Positions 11,466 through 23,710 of a stretch of DNA of 64,000 nt are shown here, in pieces. This DNA is from Dasyornis broadbenti (lineage: Eukaryota; Chordata; Aves; Passeriformes; Dasyornithidae). How positions within the stretch are numbered: position 1 is the stretch's first letter; each line of letters opens with the position of its first letter. Below the pieces are notes generated by a model. The model saw only the letters and a list, made by a program, of their open reading frames with translations. It searched no databases and was not told the DNA's origin. The translations under genes were made by a program, and so were the position numbers. The stretch spans positions 375,201 through 439,200 of the forward strand of contig VZRN01006407.1 in NCBI GenBank assembly GCA_013397935.1. Direction: 5' to 3'.

Positions 11466-14400
11466 CTGTATGTTGCAAATTATAAGTTTCTTATGGCTTA
11501 CTGTACAAATGTATCAGGTTTTAATTTTTTTATTCTTTGCAGTGCCACAGAATGCTGTTATAACACTATATTTGAGATAAAAATCCAGTGTTTCTGAAAA
11601 CATGATGACAGGAATGTAACCATGGCTGCGAGAACATTCAGTTCAGTCATAATTTAAGCAAAACGAAGGGTATTAAGCATCAAAAAGGACACTTCACATC
11701 TTCTGATTGGCATTTACAGTAGTTTAAAATATGGCAAACCTGACACCACAGAACAGGATAAAATATTATAATAAGAGAACTGATTGATTGGTTAATGTCT
11801 GCATAGCACTTTTAAATATGAAGCACTGCCAGTTTAACGCTAAGAAAGGAGTCAGATTGGCCTGACATGTATAAGCTGAGATCAAAAATTACCCTTCTAA
11901 TGAAGTAATGTACTTGTTAGACTGTAGCATTTAAAATTCTTTTGTGTTCCCTCCAATTATTACTATGGTCAAGCATTTTCTGTTGATCCATTGAATAAAT
12001 GGCCAATTATCCTGTTGTACAAAATACAGAGAAGCCGATACTACAATTGCAATAGATCTAGAGCAAGCTTTATTCATTAGCTAAACAAAACATTTTTCCT
12101 TAGAAAGACAGCCATGGCTCTCTTTGAAGAAAGAATGTAGGAAATGACAGCTTGCTGCAATAACTTTCTGCTTCAATTAGATGGCCAGAGTGATGGGAAG
12201 CTATATGGGAATTCTATATTCTGGATCAACAGAAACTGATTCTCTTTAATGTGGTGAATTCCTGTTTAACAGAGTGAATAAGAAGCCAATACATAAACAT
12301 ATTTTAGAATACTTAATTTGCAAGAAAATGGAAGGGGCACAGGATGAAAGTAGAAATAATATAAGAGTTTCTTGATCACATAATTTCAGTAATCTGAATG
12401 ATACAGCAAAGGAGTAGTGACTTTCAGGACAAAGGTTTCCAGACCAGCAGATTAACAGTTTTTCGTGCACTATCAAAATCTTAATATTCAAGCAAATAAT
12501 GTTCATTTTCTGTGCTCAGATGTCACTAGCATGACTACAGAAGTGGCAGGGATGAAAAGCAGATTTTGACAGCATTTTATAAATCATAAAAATTATAATT
12601 ATGGAACATAATTTTTATATATGATGCAGCTAATCCAGTTGAAAGTCTTGGGGTTTTTAAAATAATAGTAAATTCTAGGCAGAACTGATGTTACTGCCTG
12701 TATTACAATTGCCAAACTCTGCACTACAAGAAGCTATTATCACATAATTTCTCACATAAGGCCTCACATAATTTCTAAACTAATCTTTTGTTTAATGCTC
12801 CATGCCAGGTTTCCTCCTCAGACTGGCTATTTCTGGGAAATTTCAGACCAAATTGTTTTCCACTTATTACTTTCTGGTAAAGTTTTCTTTCAAAATCTGT
12901 GTGGCCCTTTTGTCCTGGATGAAGCTTTGGCGATGTGACAAGCTGTGTGTTTACTACTATCCCACAAAAATAAACACGGAGGAAGCCAAGGTAGAAGGCT
13001 TTGTAGCAGCTCTTTCCTCTCAGGAAGGACACACTGGGTGTCAGAGGCAGCTGTAGAGAGTCTGGGTGCTCAGTGTGCATGTCCCCAGCTCCCAGCGCTG
13101 CCCAGGCTGTGTGTGCCAGATGCAGCCCCACTGCAGGAGAGGTGGGATGGAGCTGCTTCCATCCTGTGTCAGCAGCAAGGGGCCAGACTGGAGAGCCACC
13201 ACCTGGAGCACATTGCCTCCAGCACGCAGCTGCACTGGGCTCAGCGAGACTGCAAAGCTCATGCTGGAATCGTGCTGAGTTCAGGCTCTCCTGATGTGAT
13301 TTTTATCCAGATGGCTGAGATTAAGCCAGCATAGGTATGCCAGTCATGCATATCCACACTCACACTTTCTGCTTGCGAGCAGGACATGTTGCCAGTGACT
13401 AAGCACTGATGTAACTCACAGCCTGTTCACCAGCCTTCTCAAAGCTGGCTCCATTTGAGGCTTACCTTCATTTTGGAAATTTGAGCTATTTTCAGTTTAA
13501 CAGCAAATACAGCTTGAAAGGAATTCTATATATGCCTGCTCTGATCTCTTCTTTAATGTGGCTTAAATTATGACCCAGTTCTATATAAACTCTAGCTTCA
13601 GTGTCTTCCAGATGGGCAGTAAATCTGAACACAAGGGAGAGGTTCTCAGCTGCTCTAAGTCAGCACATATCCAGACGAAGTAGCTTGTGCTAAGGGTTAT
13701 GTATTCCAGGGATTATAAAGCCACAGTTTTGGTAAATGATACACACAACCTTGGTGGTTATTTGGCAGTGTGGCAGGTTAGGGAAAATCAAAGCAAAGAA
13801 AACTCAAGCTTTATTTCAGTAAGGGACAACTCAGGACATTGCAAAGAGATTATCATCTATTTCTTTACCTGGTCATTAATAATCACTTCTAAGAAAATGT
13901 ATTACACATTTATATTGAGTGTAACAGCTAAGATTTTGGGCCAGGTATAAATTTTAAAAGAGGGAAAAAATAAGTAGATATAGAAGTATAAATAAAATAA
14001 AATGTCACATTAATTCTCTGTAGCCACATCACTAAACTATTTTGTTTTTCTGGTAAGACAGTATTATTTAACATAAATAAAAGGTGTAAGTTTAAGATGT
14101 CTGGACTTCACTAAGGCATTCAGTATTGATAAATATGATATTTATGAGCTCAGTTGGAGAGGATGGTACATAAGGTACACACAAAACGCAGAAGGAATTA
14201 GCCAAAGGGATAGCTCATGACAGAGGTGTCGTGAAAGAGGAATGAATGATTATGAGAAAGACTATTTGTGAAGTGCTCTGTGGATCACTCTGAAATCCTG
14301 TTTAATTGAATATTTTCCACAATGATCTATGTTGCTGTAGTGACATCTACTAATGACACAAACATGGGAAATATAATACCTATGTAGAGGGATAGGAGTG

Positions 14401-17400
14401 GTATTCGAGCGCAGCTGGCAACCTGGTAAATGCTCTCCCACTTTTGAAATACCACAGGCAGTGACTTGTAACTGCTCTTTGTTGCTTACTCAAACACAAA
14501 CCGAATGTGTTTGAAAAAGTAGCTGTATGAATAAAACAACATTTGGTTTTCATGCTCCTACTCCGTGAAAAGTCCAAACTATATCAATATCTAATATCGA
14601 ATGAGAACAAAACTAATGTCAATAAACCAAATTAAACTAAATTCTCATTCAGAATAATGCAAAAAGTGCCAAAAATAATGAAGTCATTAGCTCTTGCACC
14701 CAGACCTGTGGTCAGCTGAACTGAGTGGAAGAGGATTGCTGAGAGGGTTTTTATAATAAGCCCAGACAGGTAAATTACCTTCATCATGAAGCACACATAT
14801 TTGATCAAGTGCCATGGATATCTTTGGAGCCTGGATACACAAACAGTGATCAAGCTTACTAAAGTGAAAGAAATTGCTAGGGCCTGATTGATTAAGCTAT
14901 CAAAGAAAATAAGGATTTTTCCGAATAAAAAAGCAGGGTCATCAAAATAATTATGAGGTGTGTGTGAAACGCTACAATATTTAATGATAAAAGACTGGAT
15001 ATCCAGAGATGGGAATGACTTAAAGAAGGATATTATGTTAATGAGATCACTAAAAACAAACAGTAGAAGGAAATTTAAAGAAGTTGTAAAAGATAAAATT
15101 CATGACCCATCCAAAAGCAGATGAAAGTGCTGCCAGAATCAAGCTGAGCTAAAGTGAGAGATCTGACTATCAATCAAACACTTGCATGAAAAAGAAACAA
15201 TTGTAATTTTACAGGAACAGGGTCATATTCAGCCAGGAAAGAGACATGCATAGTAAGGGCGCAGATGCATTAGATTTGCTTTCATATGGACGTGATCTTG
15301 CAATACAAAAGGAAACTTAACATTATGGAAGATATGCATGAAGTGCCACAGGTAATTTGTTTGCATAAGTCTGCTACTAAGCAAATCAAAATAGGGAAAA
15401 CTTTGTAGAACAGAAACATTTATGCTGGTAGTACAAAATTTCTTTAGGCTCATATTGTAAACTAAGAAATAGAGCAGATGTGACTAAAGAACTATTTTCA
15501 TAACTCTAAAGGATTTGCATTAGCAATTCAGTAATTTCCTTTCAGGTAGTTATTTTATATAGTTTCACGGATTTCCTTCACTGTGACATTTTGGATGTCA
15601 ATGTCAACCAAAAGAACAGAAATTACACAAAATTCAACTTTTCATGATCCTGGAAGGAGTTTAGTCAGATCCCTGCAAGACTTTGATTCATGCAATTTTC
15701 ATCTTAGACTAGCTGGATTTGCCTAAGAAAGAAACACCCCATCCTTGTGTTTGGATACCCAATCTGTAATACAGAAAAATACCAGTAATTAGGAGAGCAG
15801 GAGCACATTTTTAAATTCAAGTTGATGTAATGCAAGTAAATACTATAAATTGAGCAAATAATGACCTGTGCTGAGGTTTCAGAACTAAACCATTCTTTAG
15901 AAACTGGTTTATTTGTAAGGACAATTGCTTATTGTAAGGACATCCTTCTGAGAGATCACTTTCCTGTGAGGAAAACCACCACAGAAGGAAGTGTTTCACA
16001 GGCAAACAGCAGAGAGGTGAGTCCAACTAGGCACACAGTGCCTGGGTTTGAACAGGGCTGTAATATGAATCCCAAGACTTTAAGGCTTACTCCAGTTATC
16101 CCCCACGTTCCTACTAACAGGAGCTGATATGCTGTAGGCAATGAAAAGATGGAGGCTCTGAAAGGAAAAACGTAGAGATAAAAGGAAAGAAATATCAAGG
16201 AACAACTCCACGTATATTAAATTTTGGGGGAAGTTGTTAGACAGATGCCAAGTTCAAACATTTTAACAAAAACCAGGCCACTCCATGCTCTCTCTTTGCA
16301 CTAGTGTGAGAACTTCAGTGTTCTGATACCTCCTAAAGTATTTGATGAGAGACTAATAGCCTGACAGGCTAACACTTCACTTCCTTCCAATTAGGAGACT
16401 TTAACATCAAAGCCAAGGTCCTCTACTCAGCAAGAGCTTACTTGAATGAATTATAGAGGAGAAAAGTCCAGTAGTTTCTTGGGTTTTTCCCTTGCAGAGA
16501 CACAGTCCAGCAAAGGCTTTAATAAGATGTTTGAGGTCAAAAGGTTCAGGTTCCTCACTGCGAGCACTAGGAAGCTGCCAGAGTGTTTCAATATGTGTGG
16601 TGTTTGCAATGCAATCAGACAAAGCTGAAAACTCTATTAGAGTGTCATGTGCCCGACTTCCTTCTGGAGTGCTCTCGTGTGCAGCCAACAGCAGAGTGTG
16701 GGACTTGTAGTACACTGAGAATCTTCCCTGTTGCCACTTCAGCTGCTGAAAAAAATGCCTTCACCACCTGAGATTTTGGCTGGCAGGAGGGGTGTGACAG
16801 TGGCTTCCTCCAGGGAATTGTGCCAGTGGCTTTGTTATTGACTGGTAACTGATCTCCTGGATTCAGAGGTCTTCAATGAGAAATGGTGACTGATGTATGA
16901 TGTTATTTGACTTGATAAGCTCAAATCTCAGGCAGAATCTAAAAAACTACCATAAACTGTTTTGCTCCTATTTACATCAAACCAAAAAAATATTAAAATC
17001 CCTTTGAGATAAGCATAGAAGATGCCTTGTTTCTTCTTTTTGTCAAAAATATTTTTAGATTTCTTTTTCCTGTACATAATATCTATTTTTACTTTTTTAT
17101 TTTTCAGTATTCCCCACTGTCATGACTGCATCTCTCCATCTTTCAACAAAAACGTTTATTCTGAAGTTTACAAAGTACATGTATCATTGATTTTAATACC
17201 TATTTCACACAGAACAGTTGACAACTGATTGTAATATAGCAATTGTTTGCTTCAGTAATTCAATGGAATGAGGAAAAAAGGGAAAAAGAGGCAAAGGAAT
17301 TGCCTTTTCTTTAATGACACAAGGGATTGGATTCACCTCACCTTGCTTTAAGTCCTCCATGGTCAAAGAAGAGAGATCAGCAGTAGTTAACATCAAAGTT

Positions 17401-18979
17401 TCATTCCATGCAAAACAGCTAAGGCATAACAAAGACCAAGGACCAGTGCAGAGGTAAAAGAAGTGGGAGACAAAAGACCTTTATCAAACATGAAGATCTC
17501 ATAATAAACATCTTGAGAAGAGTGTCTACTGTAGATGGTCCCTTCCTAAATAATCAGCAAATGCTTGGACGAAAATGATTTATATAGCACTTCACTAGTC
17601 TCCAAAAGAAATTCTCTCCAGGCATTAGTTTCCAAACCACAGTATCTAAATCCATGCACTTTACAGACTGCAAAAACAATCCCACCAAAGAAAGTTCTGT
17701 TAATTTCTCTCCCTGCCCTGCAATTCACAGGTAAATCTCTGTTTTTCTGAGCTGGTGTTGGGGTTTTCAGTTACTTTTCTGTTTTTATTTTTCTCTACAT
17801 ATTCCTAACCTTGTCTGCACATGCAATTTAAAAAAAAAAAAAAAAAGTATCAAAGCAAATCCAAATGCAGTGATATTAGTTTATTTAAGTTTATTTAAAC
17901 CATGCACTTTCCATACGGGATGAACAAAAATCAGCTTCAAAAATCAGCTCCAGTTTGAGGCATTTTCTCGCAATATTGCTGTAGTCATGAAAGTTTTGGG
18001 GTAGTATTACTGTTCTCATTTATTTTTGGACTTGTTTGGAAATGACAGTTCCTAACTGGGTGCCTTTACCAATAAAATAAGACCTGTGTGTATTCTGTTT
18101 ATTGCAATTTTCCCCCAGTACTAGCACCCCCTAGTTAATGAAATTTACTGAAAATAACTAATTTTTTTTAAAAAGAAAAATTATTCAGTAGATACAATAA
18201 ACCCAAATCCTTTAAAAAGTCTGTTTTCTTAGAATTTCCTGATGCATCTGTTAATTTTGTTTCTTTCACTTTTTCTTTTCTTTTCAACCTCCTTTCTCAA
18301 CACATTTGCTTTTCTTCCTTCCTTAGATTTTTATGTGCAGAAGAGAAATTAGATAAGATTATTACTATTATTTTTTTATTAACAATTTAGGACAGTGGTT
18401 AAAACCGGTTAAAACACTAAGTTATCCTTCAAGGATAGACCTTCAACGTGAATACTTTGGCCTTGAAAAGGCTCCTGGCAGTGGTCATTCAGTGTTGTCA
18501 CACCCTTAACAGCTGGGAAATTTAGCTTCCAGAAAGCTGTGTTATAGATTGTCTCAACAATGTGTCAGGCCAAGTCCAAGGAAAACCTTACTGAGTTCAT
18601 TTGAATGTTGGAAATATCTAGAGCACACAGAAGAGAAAGAAGGGAATGGGAAGATGAACTCAGCTTCTTATTATTTAAGTTCTTGAAACTCTGTTTCTTT
18701 GTTCCTAAATGAAAATGATTGTGTGTAATTCAAAGGAATTCATCACATGTGGCTCCCCTACAGCGGCCCAGCTTCTAAACCACTTTTGATAGAGGAAAAT
18801 ATTGACAAAATTCCAGCTGTTTGAAATTCAAAATACATCTAGTCATAAGGTGGTCTAAATACAGATCTTTTATATAGAAAAGTATCTTGAAACCATGAGG
18901 TGATGCAAGTGCATAACTCCTTAAAGGCTTCCCTTTTCCAGTAACTTTTCTTCAAAGCTTCTTGATGTGAACACAACTG
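11466..18979. other. AT-rich non-coding DNA, no gene seen
   Basis: Seven and a half kilobases hold no supported exon, RNA gene or transposon. A less AT-rich segment lies at about 13020-13290. A run of 17 A occurs at 17830-17846. A short AT-rich inverted repeat (ATAAAAATTAT / ATAATTTTTAT, 12586-12596 and 12608-12618) and a direct repeat of TTGTAAGGACA near 15915-15945 are minor. Open frames of up to 129 codons show no domain. Confidence 0.55.
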
Positions 18980-19053
18980 AAGTTCCAATGACATTTCGAT
19001 CTTTTTCTCAGTCTTTAAGTTCCAATGACATTTCTATATTTTTCTCAGTCTTT
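18980..19053. repeat. Two-copy tandem duplication, 37-bp unit
   Basis: Copy one is 18980-19016 and copy two is 19017-19053. They differ at two positions, at offset 19 (G/T) and offset 22 (C/A), and the AAGT word starts a third partial copy. Two substitutions in 37 bp suggest a duplication of moderate age. No coding frame is involved. Confidence 0.95.
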
Positions 19054-22000
19054 AAGTAGCACATGTTGAGGGTCCTGATTTATTTTCACACCTGGAGACA
19101 ATTTCAGTTTGCATCTAACTCATAAAAAAGCTCTATAGATAAATAAAGCTCAATGATGAGAAATCAAAGAAAGTTCCCTTACGTACTTTAAGAAAAATGA
19201 ATGCAACAGAGATTTCTAATTACAAACAACATCATATACTTTGTGCCATAAAGCAAACAAATGTTACAAAAATTCTAATTAATCGTCTATCACTGGACTA
19301 TTTTTTAAAATAATGACAAAGTAATTAATTTCAACTTTCAAGGCAAAATAAGAAATGTTTTCTTTTCAGTTTTTGCTTCTTGAAATCAAAAAGAAGCTTC
19401 CATGGGTAGATTTTTGAATTTAGAATTCTCAATAAAGTTTTTTGTGTGCTTTTGCAGTGTTGTATGAATGTGGGTAAGACTCACACTGATTTTGTCATAT
19501 ATATATATATAAATTTTTCTGCAAAATGAGATTGTGTGACACTAATCAGATAATAGGTCTGATAATCATTTTTTTTTCCACATGTAAATGGATCTTCAAG
19601 CTTTTCACTTTATTTCAACAGAAATTAATGAAATGAACTGAGGGTATACCATGAATAAATCTTCTGTAGGAATAACTTTAAGCTGATCATGCAAAATCCT
19701 CTATGGATAAACTTTTGCATGTTTTCAGTACACCATGGAAGTCAGTCTGAGCAAGCTTTTTTGTGATTCCTTGATGTGGCTGAATAAAAGATCATCCTAA
19801 GTATTATTTACAGTCCATTTCCATTTCCATACTAATCATATTATTACAAAAACTCAGTCTATATACCCTTGCCAGTCCCTGCTGGTGAAAGACAATCTGT
19901 ATTATGTTAAAAAATGGACATCAGAAAATTGTTTTTGAAGTGTAATGAAATGATTTAATAACAGTGTATCTTCATATTTCCTAAATGATTTTAAAACCTT
20001 AATGCACTGCAGGAGTCTGTCTCAGTGGCATAATGACATGGGACAGTTTGGATTGCAACCTGCTGTGTGAGGTTCCCCCTGTGTACAGACCAGCATGACA
20101 GCCCTGTCTCCTTTCCTTTTTATCTCTCTTTTCCTCTCCAAGTGCTGGGTCATGTTCTTGAAGAGGGGGATGTCACTCAGTGTCTCACACATCCAGCTGG
20201 TGTTTAATTTGCACAGAGTAAAGATGAGGTGCTTCTTAGAACCAAATCTACTGCTACAGTTTGATCATGAAAGTTGCCAAAAGATTGAGAATATAGCTCT
20301 GCTAACTACTGGGTTAGTGGAAATATTATCCATTTACTTGTTATAACCAGCAAATTGGCCACTCCACACACATCTCCTGGACTTATAGACACAGATATAT
20401 CGCTCAGCACAGAGATAAACATATATTTAGAGAGAAAGCAGGTGAAAAAGTGATGTGCACACACAAGCCCACCTATGTACCGCAGCCATGATGATTCTGC
20501 CTTGCCAAAGACTACAGGCAGCTGCAAGAGGAAAATGCATATGATAGGAAAGAGTAAGCATGCAGCATGAAATAAGTTCAGAATAACCTGAGCTACTCTT
20601 ACAACTATGAACTTTTGGACTTCATACATTTAAATGATCTGGTATACACGGCATTACAACTACGTTTCTTTATACCCATTGGGTATAATCCTGGAGCCTT
20701 CTTTTAGCTGTGGCTATGGCCTGGACACAGTAATATCCTAAACAGAAGTAAATATACTGATTGCAGCTGCAGCCTTCGACAGAGAATGTTTGCAGAGCAA
20801 TAACATTCATGAAGGGAAAAAGCAAGAGCAGTTGTGGCTGGAAAAGACTTTAGCAGGGAGTGTGATGGGGTAATACTGACTGACTACACCTGTTTAACAA
20901 ATGGTCTCAGTGTAACTTTGCACTGAGGCAGAAGTCCACCTGAATCTACTGGGCAAGCAACAGCATTGAATTTCTAGTACTGTTTTGCTCAAGTGAGCAG
21001 AAGCACCAGTCCTGGGTTAAGTGTTGAGCTAAAGCCTAATAGATATTGCACAAGTTCAAAATACAAGGAAAATTTTAGTTCCCAGCTGTAGAGGATCTTG
21101 ACCAAACATTCAGGGCAAATATTGTTTCACCTAAATTTAGTGCATAAATTTCTGCATATTATAGGCCTCTGTTTGAATCAAATGGGCACTTTTGGGCATT
21201 CCTCAACCTATTTTAGCAGTCTGCTTAAGGATAAAATGGATTGGACCCCAGAAGGACCAATCTTAATTGGTAGAGAGAGACCCTGGGGTGACTGTCTTGT
21301 GTGTAGATGGACCAATCCCTACCCATCTTTTCTTAGATCCACTGCTGCAGCTGGTTTAATGTATGTGGTGGCACACTCTCAAGCAGAGCTACATTACTGC
21401 ATCAGGATCAATAATATAGGTGATCCTGCTCCATGAAGAAGGACTTCTCTACTGAAGATGAGCCAAAAGTTATTTTAGCTTATCTTATTTTGCTCATATG
21501 TTATTTTGTATTTAATAGTAGCACTCTATTGCTCAGCTTTGCTCTGTGTACATAATATATGTAGCTTTACCTGTCCTTGAACTGACGGACTCAAAATACT
21601 TCAGTCTAGAACAAGTTTAAGAAAGAGGGACCACCAGCACCTCACCTGCAAGTTAGTGACATGTAAAATAGCACGTTTTTTGCTGCCAGCTTGTCTTTCA
21701 TACCCTAAACTGCACCTAATTCCATCATCATCTTTAACGCTGGATTTCACCTCTTTCAGAGTTGCACTTTACAAACACTGTTTAAACAATGACACGTATT
21801 ACTTTACTGTGAGGTAGGTGACAGAGGGAATCTACTCCAAATCACTGGACTTTTTACCAGCTAATTTCTTGTGAAATTTTCCTGATCTAAAGGTCATGAA
21901 GCTAGTCTTTCCATATATTTCAAAGAATGTCAACTCAGTTCCCTAATGATAACCCTGCATGACTATAAGTATTCCAGAACATATTCTTTGCTGGTTTTTT

Positions 22001-22190
22001 AGACATACTTCTTTTTATAGGACCAAGAGATATGAGTGTCTTAACTGTAAGTGTGGAGATACTCTTTCTTCATAAACTTCTACAGCCATGTATTCTACTA
22101 GGCAGCTGTGTGACTTCTTTATCTGAAAGTACTCATTTTTAAGGGTGAATCACTTTTTATTCATTGCTGATAGAGGCAAATCAGAGGGAA
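19054..22190. other. AT-rich non-coding DNA, no gene seen
   Basis: No gene or large repeat was recognised. A perfect (AT)7 dinucleotide run lies at 19497-19510. Open frames of 83-112 codons at 20095-21436 show no known domain and no splice context I trust. Confidence 0.55.
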
Positions 22191-22285
22191 TCATAGAATC
22201 ATTTGTATTGGCAAAAAACTCTAAAATCAAGTCCAGCTGTTAACCTAACACTGCCAAGTTCACCACTAAACCATGTCCCATGGTT
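22191..22285 (-). mobile_element. CR1 LINE, short 3' end scrap
   Basis: ATCATAGAATCATTTGTATTG at the left end is the reverse complement of the CR1 terminal repeat and the CCAAC tail. 'CCAGCTGTTAACCTAACACT' follows, matching the AGTGCTGGGTTAACGGTTGGA block of the same CR1 subfamily as the 7.4-kb and 47.2-kb copies. Only about 95 bp survive. Confidence 0.85.
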
Positions 22286-22400
22286 TGTATGTATCACATA
22301 TTGCTTCATTTTAATTCTGCTGTTGCTTAATCTTTATATTCCTTTCAGTTGCTGTCACACCTGGGCTATGAAAGCAAGAAAGAAAGGTAAAAAAAAAAAA

Positions 22401-22430
22401 NNNNNNNNNNNNNNNNNNNNNNNNNNNNNN
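22401..22430. other. Assembly gap (30 N) beside a poly-A run
   Basis: Thirty N follow at least 12 A (22389-22400) and are followed by AAAA. The gap is probably a homopolymer or low-complexity stretch that failed to assemble; its true length is unknown. Confidence 0.97.
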
Positions 22431-22834
22431 AAAATACTGTCCAGAGAAAAGTATTTTAAAGCAATAAAAAGCTTGAACCTCACCATAACCTTACCACTAA
22501 TAGCAATACCAAGATACCAAGACTGCTGTTAAGGTGTCCCTAAATTTTCATCTAAAGAACTGATTTCTTCTCTTGTGTATATTTGCAGAGATGAACAAGA
22601 AATATGCTTATAAGAAACCACTTTTTCTATGCACCATGATCTTACTAACTTTTAATTTTTTTTTTTAGTCTGAAGGATAATTGAAAACAAAATGCCTAAA
22701 TTTGCGATGTTGTAGATGCATGAATACAATAACTTCCCCGTTCTAATTAACTGGGCCACTGATAGAAGTCACTTGCAAATAGAGATATAGCATGCTTTTT
22801 TTATATTTAACAAGAAATGAAAACACCTAAAAGG
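22431..22834. other. AT-rich non-coding DNA after the gap
   Basis: No gene or recognisable repeat was seen between the gap and the GC-richer island. Short T and A runs occur near 22650 and 22797. Confidence 0.5.
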
Positions 22835-23200
22835 TGACTCACTCCCTTTAAGATGTCACAGAGGAAGTGCTGCCTCGCTCCTACCAGGCTAATGCACACA
22901 AAGGTGACTGTGCCCCTCAGATGGGGGTCTGCATTTACACAGAATAACCCCGGGCCAATATTTTGAAGCAGAGAAAACAAAACCGTTGCCCTCAAGCTGC
23001 TGACATTCCCCTGGTTAGCAATGTTGCTCCATGGCAGCAGAATTGGCCCGGGTGGATCGTGGAGCAGCTGACTTGTGCAGCCCTGGCAGGTGAAGGGGTT
23101 GTAGGGGGAGGCAGCGGGAGAGCACAGCTGGCGAGGGACCAGACGGCAGGAAAGCCATTCCCTGCTTAGTTCCAACGTGTTCAGGCAGCATCAGATAAGG
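22835..23200. other. Local GC-richer island with transcription-factor-like words
   Basis: This 365-bp stretch is visibly richer in G and C than its AT-rich surroundings. It contains an AP-1 consensus TGACTCA (22835-22841), two CAGCTG E-boxes (23065-23070, 23125-23130) and AGATAAG, a GATA-type word (23193-23199). Such words also arise by chance. A 122-codon minus-strand frame covers it but shows no domain. It could be a regulatory element, a non-coding exon or an old unrecognised repeat; I cannot choose. Confidence 0.3.
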
Positions 23201-23656
23201 AAGCAATTGGTATGTTCACACCTGCTTATATTCAAAGTATCTGCTAACTGCTGACACAAACCTTCTATCTTCCTCCTGAGACATCAAGATAAATTCAGAG
23301 GAAATGGAGCTGTATAGGAAAAAAAAAAAAAAAAGCTACTCTTTGCAAAATTGAGTGATTCCTCCAGGCTCTGACCAACAGCTTGAGGTCAACATACGCA
23401 GGAAAGACAAAAGAGAGTCCCTTAGGGATTATTCAGAAGCTAAAATAGAAAATTTGCTCAGCTGTTTATCACCTGAGTTTGACCTCCCAAGCAATATCTT
23501 TTTTTTTACAACAAGAAGGCAATGAAGGATTTGGCAATGAATGAAAGGGAATTCATCTTATTCATCTTCCCAGTATTTTGTTAGTGACATTCTGAGGCTC
23601 TGTTTCTGACTTGCATTTCTTTTGGAGTTAGATACTGAGGCTCGTTAGGTGTCTCC

Positions 23657-23710
23657 TTTTTTGTTTTTTTTTGTTTTGTTTTGATTTGTTTTGTTTTGCT
23701 TTGCTTTGTT
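23657..23710. repeat. Simple repeat, (TTTTG)n-like tract
   Basis: A 54-bp run is made of T with periodic G, roughly TTTTG units with TTTGC and TTGAT variants. It is a degenerate pentamer microsatellite. Confidence 0.9.

Noticed and set aside
12945..13334. 129-codon frame over a GC-richer segment, considered as an exon
   Set aside because: Three overlapping frames are open here at once, which indicates composition and not coding; no family match.
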